The translations under genes were made by a program, and so were the position numbers. Positions 19,057-28,385 of a DNA stretch of 52,529 bases are shown here, piece after piece (within the stretch, counting starts at the first letter, position 1; each line of letters begins with the position of its first letter). A model generated the notes under the pieces. It did no database searches. It saw only the letters and a list, made by a program, of their open reading frames with translations, and was not told where the DNA came from. This DNA is from Sergeia podlipaevii (taxonomy: Eukaryota > Euglenozoa > Kinetoplastea > Trypanosomatida > Trypanosomatidae), in contig JASANZ010002137.1 of the NCBI GenBank assembly GCA_030849805.1, positions 1-52,529 of the forward strand. Reading direction: 5' to 3'.

Positions 19057-20715
19057 ATGTTCCGCGCTGGGCAGGCGCCTCTGCTAGGTCGCTGGAGCTC
19101 ACGTGACTTCTTGAGAGGTCGCACCAAGAAGGGAGGCGCTATCCATACACGACACACACATGGCAGTAAGGGCCGCTATAAGCGTCTCTCTACCCTCTAC
19201 GGTCTTCGCGATGGCAGACGACATGCATCGAATCACATGCAGGGCGGTCTTGGCATTAAACTGGGCGGCGGCCTTTTCGGCCTGCGTATCCCGCGCCAGC
19301 ACATGCTCTCTACCATGACTCGAGAGGAGTACGAACTCCAGATGTACGGACACCCAAACATCACGAACCCCTACCGAGAGCACATGGAGGAACATCCAGA
19401 CTTACGCGCTGTCATGGAGAACGCAACACTAGACTGCCACGTCGCGGTGCTGCTGCCTCGCGCGCCACGGTTTCTACGGCGCGAGTCTCCTTCATTGCTA
19501 GACACACAACACAGCGCTGAGCCAGCACAAGTAGAAGGGGCGGAGAAGAAGATGTCAGCGCTTCCGCAACAGTGGGTTTACACAGCCAAGGCACTTGCGG
19601 ATGCCTTCCAGTGCTTTAATCATCTCCACATCAACGGTGCGGAGGTGAAGTTGGACTTGGCTACACTTGACGTCTCTACCACTTGTAACAGCAATGAGAG
19701 AGAGGGCGTCGGCGATAATTTTTTTAATGAGTCATCTCTATTGCAGGCACTGGAGTCACTGTATTCCGCGCATGGCCAGGGCCGCAGATTGCAAGCGGGC
19801 GGTGAGGAGGCGCGCGAGAAGCGCATACGCCTTGCTAAGGCACGCCGTCCCCCCCGTGACAGTGGACGTCAGATACCATTCATGGGGAAAGCGCTACTGA
19901 GCGCTGCTGCCCAAACTCATGAGCAACGGCAGCAGCAGCGGAGCCACGATAACCTTGTTCGGTTGCTACGCAGCAGGGGCGACGGCACCGCGGCAACAAC
20001 AACGAGTTCTCCTGAGGATCATGATGACAAAGTTGTGACGCGCGGCGCTGTGAACGGCCCTAGGCCAGTAGGGATTCAAGATCTGCTGCGTAACATGAGG
20101 AAAGCTGACCCCAACGCCCTGTGCATATGTGTGCGTCCCGTGACCAGTGCAGAAGAGCTTCAGGAGGAGTCAAAAACGACACAAGCGGATGGAATCAGCG
20201 AGCGCAAGCACCCTCTTCTCAAGTCGCAAGTTGATAAAGATGAGGACTGCGGTGTGTGGCAGCAGCCACGTAGCACTGTGCAGGAGTTGATGCGCTGGCA
20301 TTACAGCAACAACGACCCTAGGGCACACAGCAGCGATATCCTTCCTCACCGTATGCGGCGCATGTCCGTAGTGTTACTTGTGGATTGTTCTAAGCTGGCT
20401 ATAACTCCAGCACATACCGCTGGCAGTGAACAGAAAGCAAATAATAGAGACAAAGAGGCTGACAGGAAGGAACCTGCCGGTACAGGCGCAGTACACAACA
20501 ACCGCGCCGGCATGCGTTCGCTAGTACCGTCGCTCATGTCACGCGGGCTGTCTGAGGAGCTGATTGAATTAGGATTTAGGGCCTCACAGCCAACAAGGTT
20601 GTCTCGCGTTTTTGATGATCTATCGCGGTGGTCTGCTGATACACAGTGGTCAGTGTATGCGCAGCACTGCGATAGGTTAAAGGAGGTGCATCCAAGGATT
20701 TCGCAGGTTTCGTAG
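19057..20715 (+). CDS. Basic conserved-looking protein, probably mitochondrial, unrecognised
   Basis: A 552-residue protein. The first ~85 residues are strongly basic and almost acid-free (RTKKGGAIHTRHTHGSKGRY, then LYGLRDGRRHASNH, then GGLGIKLGGG). This resembles the rRNA-binding N-termini of mitochondrial ribosomal proteins and could also act as a targeting sequence. Ordered segments follow: MTREEYELQMYGHPNIT, QWVYTAKALADAFQCF with INGAEVKLDLATLDV, QDLLRNMRKADPNALCICV, and MRRMSVVLLVDCSKLAI, separated by Gln/Glu-rich linkers. The C-terminus (LSRVFDDLSRWSADTQW) is helical-looking. I do not recognise a family. A kinetoplastid-specific mitoribosomal or mitochondrial RNA-processing protein is a reasonable guess from composition only. 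The start at 19057 is the first ATG and precedes the basic block. Confidence 0.75.
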   Translation: MFRAGQAPLLGRWSSRDFLRGRTKKGGAIHTRHTHGSKGRYKRLSTLYGLRDGRRHASNHMQGGLGIKLGGGLFGLRIPRQHMLSTMTREEYELQMYGHPNITNPYREHMEEHPDLRAVMENATLDCHVAVLLPRAPRFLRRESPSLLDTQHSAEPAQVEGAEKKMSALPQQWVYTAKALADAFQCFNHLHINGAEVKLDLATLDVSTTCNSNEREGVGDNFFNESSLLQALESLYSAHGQGRRLQAGGEEAREKRIRLAKARRPPRDSGRQIPFMGKALLSAAAQTHEQRQQQRSHDNLVRLLRSRGDGTAATTTSSPEDHDDKVVTRGAVNGPRPVGIQDLLRNMRKADPNALCICVRPVTSAEELQEESKTTQADGISERKHPLLKSQVDKDEDCGVWQQPRSTVQELMRWHYSNNDPRAHSSDILPHRMRRMSVVLLVDCSKLAITPAHTAGSEQKANNRDKEADRKEPAGTGAVHNNRAGMRSLVPSLMSRGLSEELIELGFRASQPTRLSRVFDDLSRWSADTQWSVYAQHCDRLKEVHPRISQVS

Positions 20716-21346
20716 TTTGGCAACACGACTCACCAACCAACACCTCTCTACTATGGTGTAATAGCACTGGGCTATGCGGACACCAAAGGTGGATTAAGGT
20801 CCTTGATGGTGCGAGGAAGGTGTGCGCCCTTCACGCAGAGGATGAAACGAATGGGTCTGCTTGCTGTCTTCCCTATATCACTTGCCTTTTCATTTTTCTC
20901 ACAAGTGTTTTCTTCAAACAATGACAAAACAGCAAACTCAACGTCAAACCACTCTGTTTTTTTTTTCTCTCTTTTGACATCGCAGCAAATTGCCAAGAGA
21001 CTTTTTTTTTTGATTTTGTTTCTCTTTGGAGCGCAAATGAATATCATTGTTATTATTGTTGTTATTATTTTTCTTATTCTTTTTTACATTTTCTAATTTT
21101 TGTTTTTTTGCACAATTTTCAACTTCAGCTTTATAGAGTGGTGGTTGTGGTCACAGCAGCAAGGAAACAAGGGCGTGCCTGATATTGTCGTGCATAACAG
21201 AACAGTCCTCGCTGTGACCTTTTCATTAAATATATCAATTGTCAACACGAAGAGAGGCAGCCTTAATTTTTTTTCGTTTTTTTCCTCTGTGTTTTTGTAG
21301 ATTATTATTATATATTTGGTGTTGATATTGGCTGCAAGTTGAAAGG
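20716..21346 (+). other. Intergenic region
   Basis: No credible gene; an open stretch at 20803-21096 is Phe/Ile-rich low complexity, as expected of T-rich noncoding DNA. Contains ATT runs (21046-21075) and the strong acceptor tract described separately. Confidence 0.6.
21267..21300 (+). promoter_or_regulatory. Putative spliced-leader acceptor for the J-domain gene
   Basis: Nearly uninterrupted pyrimidine tract 21267-21297 ending directly in TAG at 21298-21300, with a 46 nt leader before the ATG at 21347. One of the clearest acceptor signals in the window. Confidence 0.6.
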
Positions 21347-22549
21347 ATGCTGCCTGGACGACTTGGTATATCAGGTGTGCGTGCTAGCGCCACATGGAGA
21401 TGGACTTTGTCTTTATCATCATCAGCCATCTCTCCACCTACAGATGTAGCCTTGTCTGCCACTACTTTCTCTTCTCGCCGCTGGGTTTCTACTGCGGCTT
21501 CTTCCTCTTCAGCGGTGAACTTTTATAAACGCCTGCAAGTTGAAGCAGACGCGACCCCTGAGGAGATAAAGGCCGCCTACCGCCGCCTGGCTCTCAAGTG
21601 GCACCCCGATGTGGTAGAGGATTCAAAGAGGGCACAGGCTGATGTGCAGTTCCGCATGTGCTCGGAGGCATACGAAACTTTATCCGACCCAGTCAAGCGA
21701 CGTGGCCACGATGACGCATTGGGTGTGCAGACAAGCCGTCGGCAGCACAAGTATTCGGCACCTGCGGCGACAGAGAAGCACAAGAAGACAGCCACAGGGG
21801 CCTCTGAGGCTGGCAAAGATCACGCCTCCTTCACCTCATCGTATGTGAGAAATCGTGCGAGTGCATCTGCATCGGCGGCATCAAGAGGTGGTGATACACA
21901 GCAACAACAACAACATCAAAGCGCTCGCAAGAAGTGGAGGAAACCGTACGTGCGCGGGGACGCGGACCGCACCTTCACAGATGCCTTTGAGGGTCGCACA
22001 CTTGACCAGATCCTCTTCGAGGCTCGCCGTCGTGAGCGCGTGCGCAAGGCCGCTTCCGCTGCGACGTCTTCAAGTGAGGCTACTGAAGGAGAGAAGGAGG
22101 AGTCTGCTGGCCGCGGCGTTGCGGCGGGCCACGAGGAGTCCATGCGACGTGTCATGGATCATGCAGCCGAGACCTTTGCCCAGCGTGCTCAGCGCCAGTA
22201 CGGTGGTGATATTCTGAAGCATATTAGGGCTGTGTCGGTGCCATCTGGCCCAAGCCCGCCGCCAGATACGCACATGCCTTTTCGACCCTTCGCCAACACG
22301 ACAGTGCCCCCCGGAGTGACAACTCCTCCTGAGCCCAAGATGGGCCCGGTGACGATGCCTCAGGAAGGAGAAGAGGTGTTGCTGAGTAAGGAGGAGATTG
22401 ACCTTCAGGAAGCTCGGCTGCTGCCGCACCATGAACTGGAAGATGGCACTCCAATCACCCGGGGTGGGATGCTAAATAGAATACAGAAGAATGTGAGGGG
22501 TTCTGCATACAATATGGGTCAGCTGTACTCTTATCACCGACCTTACTAA
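21347..22549 (+). CDS. J-domain (DnaJ/HSP40) protein, probably mitochondrial
   Basis: A 400-residue protein. Residues 1-55 are Ser/Ala/Arg-rich with no acidic residues apart from D33, consistent with a mitochondrial presequence. The J domain spans about 57-126: VNFYKRLQVEADATPEEIK, then AAYRRLALKWHPDVV with the HPD triad at 86-88, then AYETLSDPVKRRGHDD. There is no Gly/Phe region, zinc finger or substrate-binding domain, so it is a class III (type C) J protein that would recruit and stimulate an HSP70, likely mortalin if imported. The middle is Ala/Ser/Gln-rich. The C-terminal third contains a Pro-rich segment (PSGPSPPPDTHMPFRPF) and an ordered tail (LSKEEIDLQEARLLPHHELE ... SAYNMGQLYSYHRPY) of unknown role. 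Confidence 0.85.
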   Translation: MLPGRLGISGVRASATWRWTLSLSSSAISPPTDVALSATTFSSRRWVSTAASSSSAVNFYKRLQVEADATPEEIKAAYRRLALKWHPDVVEDSKRAQADVQFRMCSEAYETLSDPVKRRGHDDALGVQTSRRQHKYSAPAATEKHKKTATGASEAGKDHASFTSSYVRNRASASASAASRGGDTQQQQQHQSARKKWRKPYVRGDADRTFTDAFEGRTLDQILFEARRRERVRKAASAATSSSEATEGEKEESAGRGVAAGHEESMRRVMDHAAETFAQRAQRQYGGDILKHIRAVSVPSGPSPPPDTHMPFRPFANTTVPPGVTTPPEPKMGPVTMPQEGEEVLLSKEEIDLQEARLLPHHELEDGTPITRGGMLNRIQKNVRGSAYNMGQLYSYHRPY

Positions 22550-22997
22550 AAGCAGAAATCAAAGACTTAGCTCTGTTGATTGCTCAAGTGGCGGAAGGAG
22601 AAAAAAAAATACAGCAGCAAAAAAAAAAGGGAAGGCGGATGTCTCCATCACATTTAAGCGTAATCAAGCTTTCTACAGTTATATCTAACCAGGGCGAACG
22701 TGACTCATATATTTGATAAAATTTGAATATTTCCCCCCTCTCTTTCAAAACGACTTTAAAACTTTTTTTAATATTGTTTTTATTTTTGATGAGCTGCTTA
22801 CGTATTTACTCTTGTTCTTTTTTCTTTTTCTTTTTTTTTACTTTCAATTGGTGTGAATTGTAGAGAAACCCGTCGTTGGTGATTGGCTTTTTTTTTTGGC
22901 ATTCCCAGTCGACAAGCTGACTTTCACTTAGGAATTTTTTTCTTTGTTGTTTCAGTCGCCAACAACAACAACAACTCAGAGAATATATACATTCAGA
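22550..22997 (+). other. Intergenic region
   Basis: No credible gene. A-rich tracts (22601-22630) and T tracts (22763-22790, 22820-22840) precede the acceptor described separately. Confidence 0.6.
22935..22955 (+). promoter_or_regulatory. Putative spliced-leader acceptor
   Basis: A compact pyrimidine tract ending TTTCAG at 22950-22955 leaves a 42 nt leader before the ATG at 22998. It also supports that start over codons further upstream in the same frame, which would fall across the acceptor. Confidence 0.6.
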
Positions 22998-23747
22998 ATG
23001 CGCCGTGCGTCCGCCATGTCTGGTGCGGCCTTCGCCGGTCTTACTGCGTGCGCTCTCGCTCCTATGCCTGCCGCCACGGCCGCTACCCCAGTTCGTAGTA
23101 TCTACACCACGTGGGGCTCCGTGCCCTGCGAGGAGTGGGCTTTGAAGGAGAGCTGGATGAAGCGCATTACCTCCCAGAGTGACTACCGCAGCTTCGAGTT
23201 CTGGCACGTACCCGAGGCGGACGTCCCTGCTGACCTTAACTTCAACTCCGTGGAGACCTACCTTGTGAGCTGCATCGAGGACGATACCAATCGTCTCCTG
23301 CACCTTGGCTGGGGCTACGACTTCGACCCCTTCTGGCATGATCGCGTGAACTCTCTCGATACTCTCTTCCGCATTATCTACACGGACGAGTACCCCGTCT
23401 ACCGCTTTATCTTTGGCAACTGCTCCCACAAGGAGACCGAGCTTCTTTACATTGAGAAGAAGCTCAACTACCTCAAGAGTGTCCTTCACTGGGCCGCCAT
23501 GACTGAGCGCCGCTTTACCGCTATTGCCAAGTCCAGGTACTACATGCAGCGTAAGGTGTGGAACGCCCTGGAGCGTGAGCGCTACCTGTGTGCGTGTGTG
23601 GAGGCCGTAGACTCTTTTGGTACTAAGGTGCCTGAGGAGTTCCGCGAGAAGGCCATGGGCGAGCTGGAAGTGCAGTTGGTGAACCTGCGCCACTGGGTCG
23701 CCGATCTGCCTAACGCGAAGCGCACCTTTACTCGCCGTCTTGCATAA
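22998..23747 (+). CDS. Probable mitochondrial protein of unknown function
   Basis: A 249-residue protein. Residues 1-35 (MRRASAMSGAAFAGLTACAL, then more Ala and Pro) look like a cleavable mitochondrial presequence similar in style to that of the p22 gene. The mature part is a dense helical, aromatic-rich protein without low complexity: WGSVPCEEWALKESWMKRI, FEFWHVPEADVPADLNFNSV, LGWGYDFDPFWHDRVNSL, then TELLYIEKKLNYLKSVLHWA and an Arg-rich C-terminus (NAKRTFTRRLA). Codon use is strongly biased to C/G at third positions, suggesting high expression. I do not recognise a family. The composition fits a kinetoplastid-specific accessory subunit of a respiratory or ATP-synthase complex, but this is inference only. 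The start at 22998 is supported by the acceptor just upstream. Confidence 0.8.
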   Translation: MRRASAMSGAAFAGLTACALAPMPAATAATPVRSIYTTWGSVPCEEWALKESWMKRITSQSDYRSFEFWHVPEADVPADLNFNSVETYLVSCIEDDTNRLLHLGWGYDFDPFWHDRVNSLDTLFRIIYTDEYPVYRFIFGNCSHKETELLYIEKKLNYLKSVLHWAAMTERRFTAIAKSRYYMQRKVWNALERERYLCACVEAVDSFGTKVPEEFREKAMGELEVQLVNLRHWVADLPNAKRTFTRRLA

Positions 23748-24923
23748 TCAGCGTACTTTTAATGTTCTCAACAATGACAGGTGCATAGGAGGCGTGTTGT
23801 GCGTGTGTGCCTGTAATGTTGCTCAGACTCATTGATATCGTACGCAAACGTTGTGTGAATGTTTTCTGTTTTTTTTTCTTTCTTCTCTCCCATTTGACGA
23901 AAAGTAGTGTTTCTTTATCTCTAGGATGAGCCAGCTTTATCTTTTTCTTTTTGGAAGTGGCTAGCAGAAAGCATCTGCGGCAGGAATGACTGCCACAGGT
24001 GCGATTTTGCTTTTTTTTTCATGCGATTTGTGGGGTGTAGGACTGTTTATATATCATAAAAAAGCAACAACAAAAAAGCAGGGTCCATTGTACAGGAACA
24101 GTGGAAAGGGGGGTTTCAAACCAACACATAAGCATACACACTTAGACGCAGGCACTCTCTGTATGTCTTTTTTCAAACTATTCTTTTCTAGTTACATTGA
24201 GCTCTGATAGGCGTGTAGGTGTTGTGTGTCTCTCCATGTGTGTGTGTGTGAGCTTTGTTATTTAGGAAACAATGAGGCGAGGCATGGAAGCTGTGAGAGA
24301 TGGGCATGCGGTTTAAGCGACTGGCTTCTATTCTATAGTATTTTTGCGGGGTCGTATATCTATATCTATGTGCGCTGGTGTAACCAGTTCACTATAAAAC
24401 AACAATGTCATAAATCATTGGAAGCAAAGTCAAGCGGCGAGTTTTACCGTGATGTGTGCCTCTAAGAAACAATCAAGTGGAGGCGATGCGCTCAGGTTTG
24501 CACGTTTGGTTTTTTATTCCAATGTTTGCGTACAGCCGCTTTTGACATGCTTACTACCTGATTCTTAAACACCATTTTTCTTCCACTTTCTTCTTTTCTC
24601 GTTACTCATTCAATCTGATGTATTAAACAGCTTGACGTAGGTGTCCTACAGCATTTATATATATATACAGTGAATCATAGCCCTTAGAAGAAGACAATTT
24701 TTTTTATTGTTGTTTAGTTGTACTACGCAAATCTGGTACACTGGAAGAGACACAGCAGCAGTAGCAGCAGCAAGCGTCTATACAATTACTGAATCATCCG
24801 GTTGTGAGGCAGCAACCTTGCATATATCTGTTGATAATTGCACCGTGTATACATCTCTAGACGTACACGCTTGAGCCGCTACCGACCCACATAAGCGCTC
24901 GTGAGACATTTTGCCCATCTATC
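23748..24923 (+). other. Intergenic region carrying repeat copy A
   Basis: No credible gene; open stretches of 70-80 codons here are Cys/Tyr/Phe-rich low complexity. Contains TG runs, and in its second half the direct repeat copy at 24501-24705. Just after that copy comes a T-rich tract with AG at 24716-24717, a plausible acceptor for the carrier gene. Confidence 0.65.
24501..24705 (+). repeat. Dispersed direct repeat, copy A (~205 bp)
   Basis: Nearly identical to 27208-27414 in the same orientation. Shared core segments include CCAATGTTTGCGTACAGCCG, TCTGATGTATTAAACAGC and AGTGAATCATAGCCCTTAGA. Differences are a handful of substitutions (for example TTACTACC against TTACCACC, CCTACAG against CCTGCAG) and the length of a TA run. 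It is noncoding and ends next to a poly-T tract. Confidence 0.9.
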
Positions 24924-25958
24924 ATGTCTACTCTAGATATGTTCTTTGATGGCGCGTTCGCCTCCGCCATGGCGACGATTGTCTCAAACCCTTTTGATGT
25001 GATGCGGACTCGTATGCAGCTTCAGGGTGAGATGTGCAAGGCGGGCGATTATCATGTCGTGTACCGGAACTTGCTTCAGGGCATGAACCGTGTAGCCCAT
25101 GAGGAAGGCCTTTCGGCGCTTCAAAAGGGCCTTGTGCCAGCGGTTCTCTGGCAGATCACGCAGAATGGCATTCGCATTGGCCTCTATCCAATGGTGAAAA
25201 CTGAGCTTGGCCGTCTTACCAACTACGACGACTCCATCGCGGTGTTTGTATTGGCCGGTGCTCTCTGCGGTGTGGCTGGCTCTATAGTGGCCTCGCCCTT
25301 CATCATGGTGAAGACCCGCCTGCAGGCTCAACGCAACACGATCACCAGCCTGCATGGACGCCATCTCTCTGTCGCTAGTGTTGGTGAGCAGTACGAATAT
25401 CGAGGAGTGTGGGATGCACTTAATCACATTTACAAGGAGGGTGGCATCAGGGGTCTGTGGCAGGGTGTGGGGGTAGCTGCACAGCGGACGATGATGGGCT
25501 CAGCCACGCAGCTGGCTTCCTATGACGTTGTCAAGAAGAATGCTTGCTATTACACCGGCTGGGCTCCATCTGATATCCGTGTGCACGTCATCGCTGCTCT
25601 CGCGGCATCGTTCTGTGTGGTGCTTTTCATGAATCCGCTTGATGTGGTCATGACCCGCTCCTACAACCATCGTGCCGGTGACGCGAAGATGTACTCGTCC
25701 AACCTGGCAGTTGCGACGATGCAGATTTACAAGGTTGAAGGTGTGCGAGGCTTGTACAAGGGCTCTAGCGCTCTATTTAGCCGCACCGCACCCCATACTA
25801 TTGCTACTTTTGTGGTGCTGGAGTGGGTGCGCAAGTTCCGAGAAAACTACACGAGCCGCTCGTACACGTCGGGCTCCACGATTAAGAAGACGATTGGGTT
25901 TGGCCGTGGCGTGCAGGGTGATGAGTCTACCCCTTCTGCGGCTTCTGTGGCCAAGTAA
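24924..25958 (+). CDS. Mitochondrial carrier, SLC25A34/35/Oac1-like
   Basis: A 344-residue inner-membrane carrier with the usual three ~100-residue repeats. Signature motifs: repeat 1 PFDVMRTRMQ (P23); repeat 2 PFIMVKTRLQAQ (P125), where the usual acidic residue is Ile; repeat 3 PLDVVMTRSYNH (P238), where the usual Lys/Arg is Met. These deviations, together with YRNLLQGMNRVAHEEGLSAL and QKGLVPAVLWQITQNGIRIG, match the SLC25A34/35 and yeast Oac1 branch. Yeast Oac1 transports oxaloacetate, sulfate and related anions; the substrate here is inferred from subfamily only. The second half of each repeat is visible (GGIRGLWQGVGVAAQRT, EGVRGLYKGSSALFSRT). The C-terminal 40 residues are a polar extension. 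The gene sits between the two copies of the ~205 bp direct repeat. Confidence 0.88.
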   Translation: MSTLDMFFDGAFASAMATIVSNPFDVMRTRMQLQGEMCKAGDYHVVYRNLLQGMNRVAHEEGLSALQKGLVPAVLWQITQNGIRIGLYPMVKTELGRLTNYDDSIAVFVLAGALCGVAGSIVASPFIMVKTRLQAQRNTITSLHGRHLSVASVGEQYEYRGVWDALNHIYKEGGIRGLWQGVGVAAQRTMMGSATQLASYDVVKKNACYYTGWAPSDIRVHVIAALAASFCVVLFMNPLDVVMTRSYNHRAGDAKMYSSNLAVATMQIYKVEGVRGLYKGSSALFSRTAPHTIATFVVLEWVRKFRENYTSRSYTSGSTIKKTIGFGRGVQGDESTPSAASVAK

Positions 25959-27770
25959 GCGAAGACTTTGCGTCTTTTTTTTCTGTCTCTTGCATTTTTC
26001 GCTCCACTTCCTTGTTACCTCCAGAGCACATCATACAAAGAACAAAGTAAAAAGAAAAAAGGATGATAACCATAGCAAAGCAGTGATAGTGTGAGGTGAG
26101 ACACGGTGTGGGCGCGTGTGCAGCCCGCGTAGTAAGCTATACTTATCAATGTCTGTTTAGCTGATTGAGTGGCAAGGGGAGTGTGCACATCACAACATTC
26201 GCCCCTTTGTTTTTCTTCCAGGAAACACGATATATATATTTATAGATAGATGGGTACGAAGATAACGGATGTACTTGCACATGATGGGTGCGGGCATTCC
26301 GTCCCTTGTGTGTTTTCCTAACCTTAGTCCATCGCTTTCTGCTCCCCTTTTTTAAAAAAAGAAAAAAGAAAGAAAAGAGATAGACTACATGAGATTCAAT
26401 GTGTGCTCCGGTGCGCGAATCTCTGTTGTGTAACTCCATCTCTTTATTATTTTTATTTTATTTTTTTAAGCAAAAAAAAAAGAGGAAAGAAACAAAGTGG
26501 CCGTGAACCTTCATTGTACAAGACCATATATGGTCACACTCGCAATATTGCCTAAATACGTGGAAGCTCTACAGCTTCTTTTTCTTTTTAAATTGAAAAT
26601 AGTTTGTATTATACATTGGTACACGTATATTCATTTTACCTATATACATAAATAAATATTGCTCTGCTGACGTGTTGCTATCATTTTGTGAATAACAATT
26701 TTGGGACACTAGACGTTACTGAGAAAAAATGAAGTGTAGATTTAAAAGGGATAACATGCGTGGCCACATTTGCAACAACGGCGAAGTGCGTTTTACTGTA
26801 GTATGACCCACTTTTACCTTACTTTTCTTCTTTTTTTTCTCGTTGAACTTTTGCTTGAAGAATGTTATTGCGTATTATTCAATTTGCATTTTTCTTTTTA
26901 ACGCGCTTTACAAAGTACACTTAAGAAGGGTATATGTGGAGAAGGAAGGTAAGGAGACTGCACTCCGTTGCAGTTATTCTTTTTTTTTTTTCTGCTGTAT
27001 TTTAATCCTACGTGTGTTAAAGGCATACATATGTTTGTGGATGTTTGAGGTGGATAGTGAAGAAACGGAGCAGGGAAGGAGAGAAAAAAAATGCTCTTAT
27101 ACGAGAAGTGCATGTGCTAAACCGCTCGGCTTATAGGGACAAATTAAAATAAGAAGTCAGGGAAAGTTACGGACACATGAGAGAGAATGGATACCATTCT
27201 CAAACGGCACGTACGTTTTTTATTATTCCAATGTTTGCGTACAGCCGCTTTTGACATGCTTACCACCTGATTCTTAAACACAATTTTTCTTCCACTTTCT
27301 TCTTTTCTCGTTACTCTTTCAATCTGATGTATTAAACAGCTTGACGTAGGTGTCCTGCAGCATTTATATATATATATATAGTGAATCATAGCCCTTAGAA
27401 GAAAACCATTTTTTTTTTCTGCATGAGTATGAACACTCATATATGTTTATTTGACAAGACATATATGCAACAGGAATGATCTTTTGAAACATTGTGATTC
27501 TTACTATTGCTACTGCTCTTTGTTTAGTTTTCTTTCCCCCCTTTTTTTTCTTTTTTTTTTTCTTCTTATACGTGTAGAAGCGCACAGCGGCAGGTGAGGC
27601 TCATTATTATCCCCCCTCCTACTTTTTGGATTTAGCTTTGTATAAAACAAAGGGTTAGACTCTCCGGGCATATTGTACTGTTCTACTGCATATATCTAGT
27701 CTATAACCTCATTTTAACTGGGTATTTTTGTTGCACCACTAGGGGCGCATATTAGTGTACATGCGGTAAC
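25959..27770 (+). other. Long intergenic region carrying repeat copy B
   Basis: No credible gene in 1.8 kb: only short Phe/Lys-rich open stretches. Contains TA runs (26231-26241, 27366-27380), A and T tracts, and direct repeat copy B at 27208-27414. A weak acceptor (AG at 27741-27742) precedes the ICT1-like gene by 28 nt. Confidence 0.65.
27208..27414 (+). repeat. Dispersed direct repeat, copy B (~207 bp)
   Basis: Second copy of the repeat at 24501-24705, same orientation, about 95% identical by eye, with a longer TA run (about 27366-27380). Like copy A it is directly followed by a poly-T tract and an AG (27426-27427), so both copies sit where a trans-splicing region would be expected. Confidence 0.9.
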
Positions 27771-28385
27771 ATGTGGAACACAACCATCGCATCTATGCGT
27801 CCGGCTTTCACGAGCATTCATCCTCAACTGCGCAGAGCACTCATCCTTATGCCCCTAGAGTCCTACAGTAGAGTTTGCTTCTGTGACAGTCTTAACACTG
27901 CGTGTCGTTTCTCACACATCAGCTCCTTTAAAGAAGAGGGCTACTACAAGATTGCCAAGGCACGTGACATTGTGATAGATCCATGCGTGTTCGAGATGCG
28001 GACGATGCGTGGCAGTGGGCCTGGTGGACAAGGTACGAACAGCAGCAGCAACAAAGTGGAGCTGCGCATAGACGTTGAGTTTCTTAGCGAGTATTTTGAA
28101 GAGGAGCTGATTGTTGCCCTTGTCGCCAACGAGACTGGCAAAGCTTTGACATCAGATGGCACAACGCTTATCGTGACATGCCATGAACACCGCAGCGCGC
28201 TTCAGAACAAGGAAAGCTGTCTTGACAAGGTACGAGAGATGATTCGGCAGGCTTCGTGGGTGCCGCCAATTGAGGCTGACCCTATCAAGCGGCCATCTAG
28301 TACGGTAACACGCCACAAGGTGGAGCGACGCAAGAAGGGGAATATGAATAGAATGCGTAGATCAGCACGCAAGGGTGAGTGGTGA
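27771..28385 (+). CDS. ICT1/ArfB-type peptidyl-tRNA hydrolase (class I release-factor GGQ domain)
   Basis: A 204-residue protein. Residues 1-55 form a probable mitochondrial presequence. The RF-1 GGQ domain follows: VFEMRTMRGSGPGGQGTNSS with the catalytic GGQ at 85-87, SNKVELRIDVEF, LIVTCHEHRSALQNKESCL, and a strongly basic C-terminal tail (HKVERRKKGNMNRMRR). A lone GGQ domain plus basic tail, with no codon-recognition domain, is the ICT1/ArfB layout. In that family the tail enters the empty mRNA channel and GGQ hydrolyses peptidyl-tRNA on stalled mitochondrial ribosomes. A C12orf65/mtRF-R-like member is the alternative; these usually have a shorter domain. A one-codon reading frame (ATG CGG TAA, 27761-27769) ends one base before the start. 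Confidence 0.88.
   Translation: MWNTTIASMRPAFTSIHPQLRRALILMPLESYSRVCFCDSLNTACRFSHISSFKEEGYYKIAKARDIVIDPCVFEMRTMRGSGPGGQGTNSSSNKVELRIDVEFLSEYFEEELIVALVANETGKALTSDGTTLIVTCHEHRSALQNKESCLDKVREMIRQASWVPPIEADPIKRPSSTVTRHKVERRKKGNMNRMRRSARKGEW

Noticed and set aside
20803..21096. 97-codon frame with a hydrophobic C-terminus, considered as a small membrane protein
   Set aside because: The hydrophobic part is Phe/Ile/Leu from T/ATT runs; no codon bias, and it lies in an ordinary 3' flank.
22806..23693. 295-codon open frame on the minus strand
   Set aside because: It is antisense to the well-biased gene at 22998-23747, begins and ends in AT-rich flanks, and ends in a poly-Lys tail from a T tract. The plus-strand frame has a presequence, an acceptor site and coherent composition.
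24100..24140. GGGTTTCAAACC segment considered as a tRNA T-arm on the minus strand
   Set aside because: No A box, anticodon arm or acceptor stem could be built around it.
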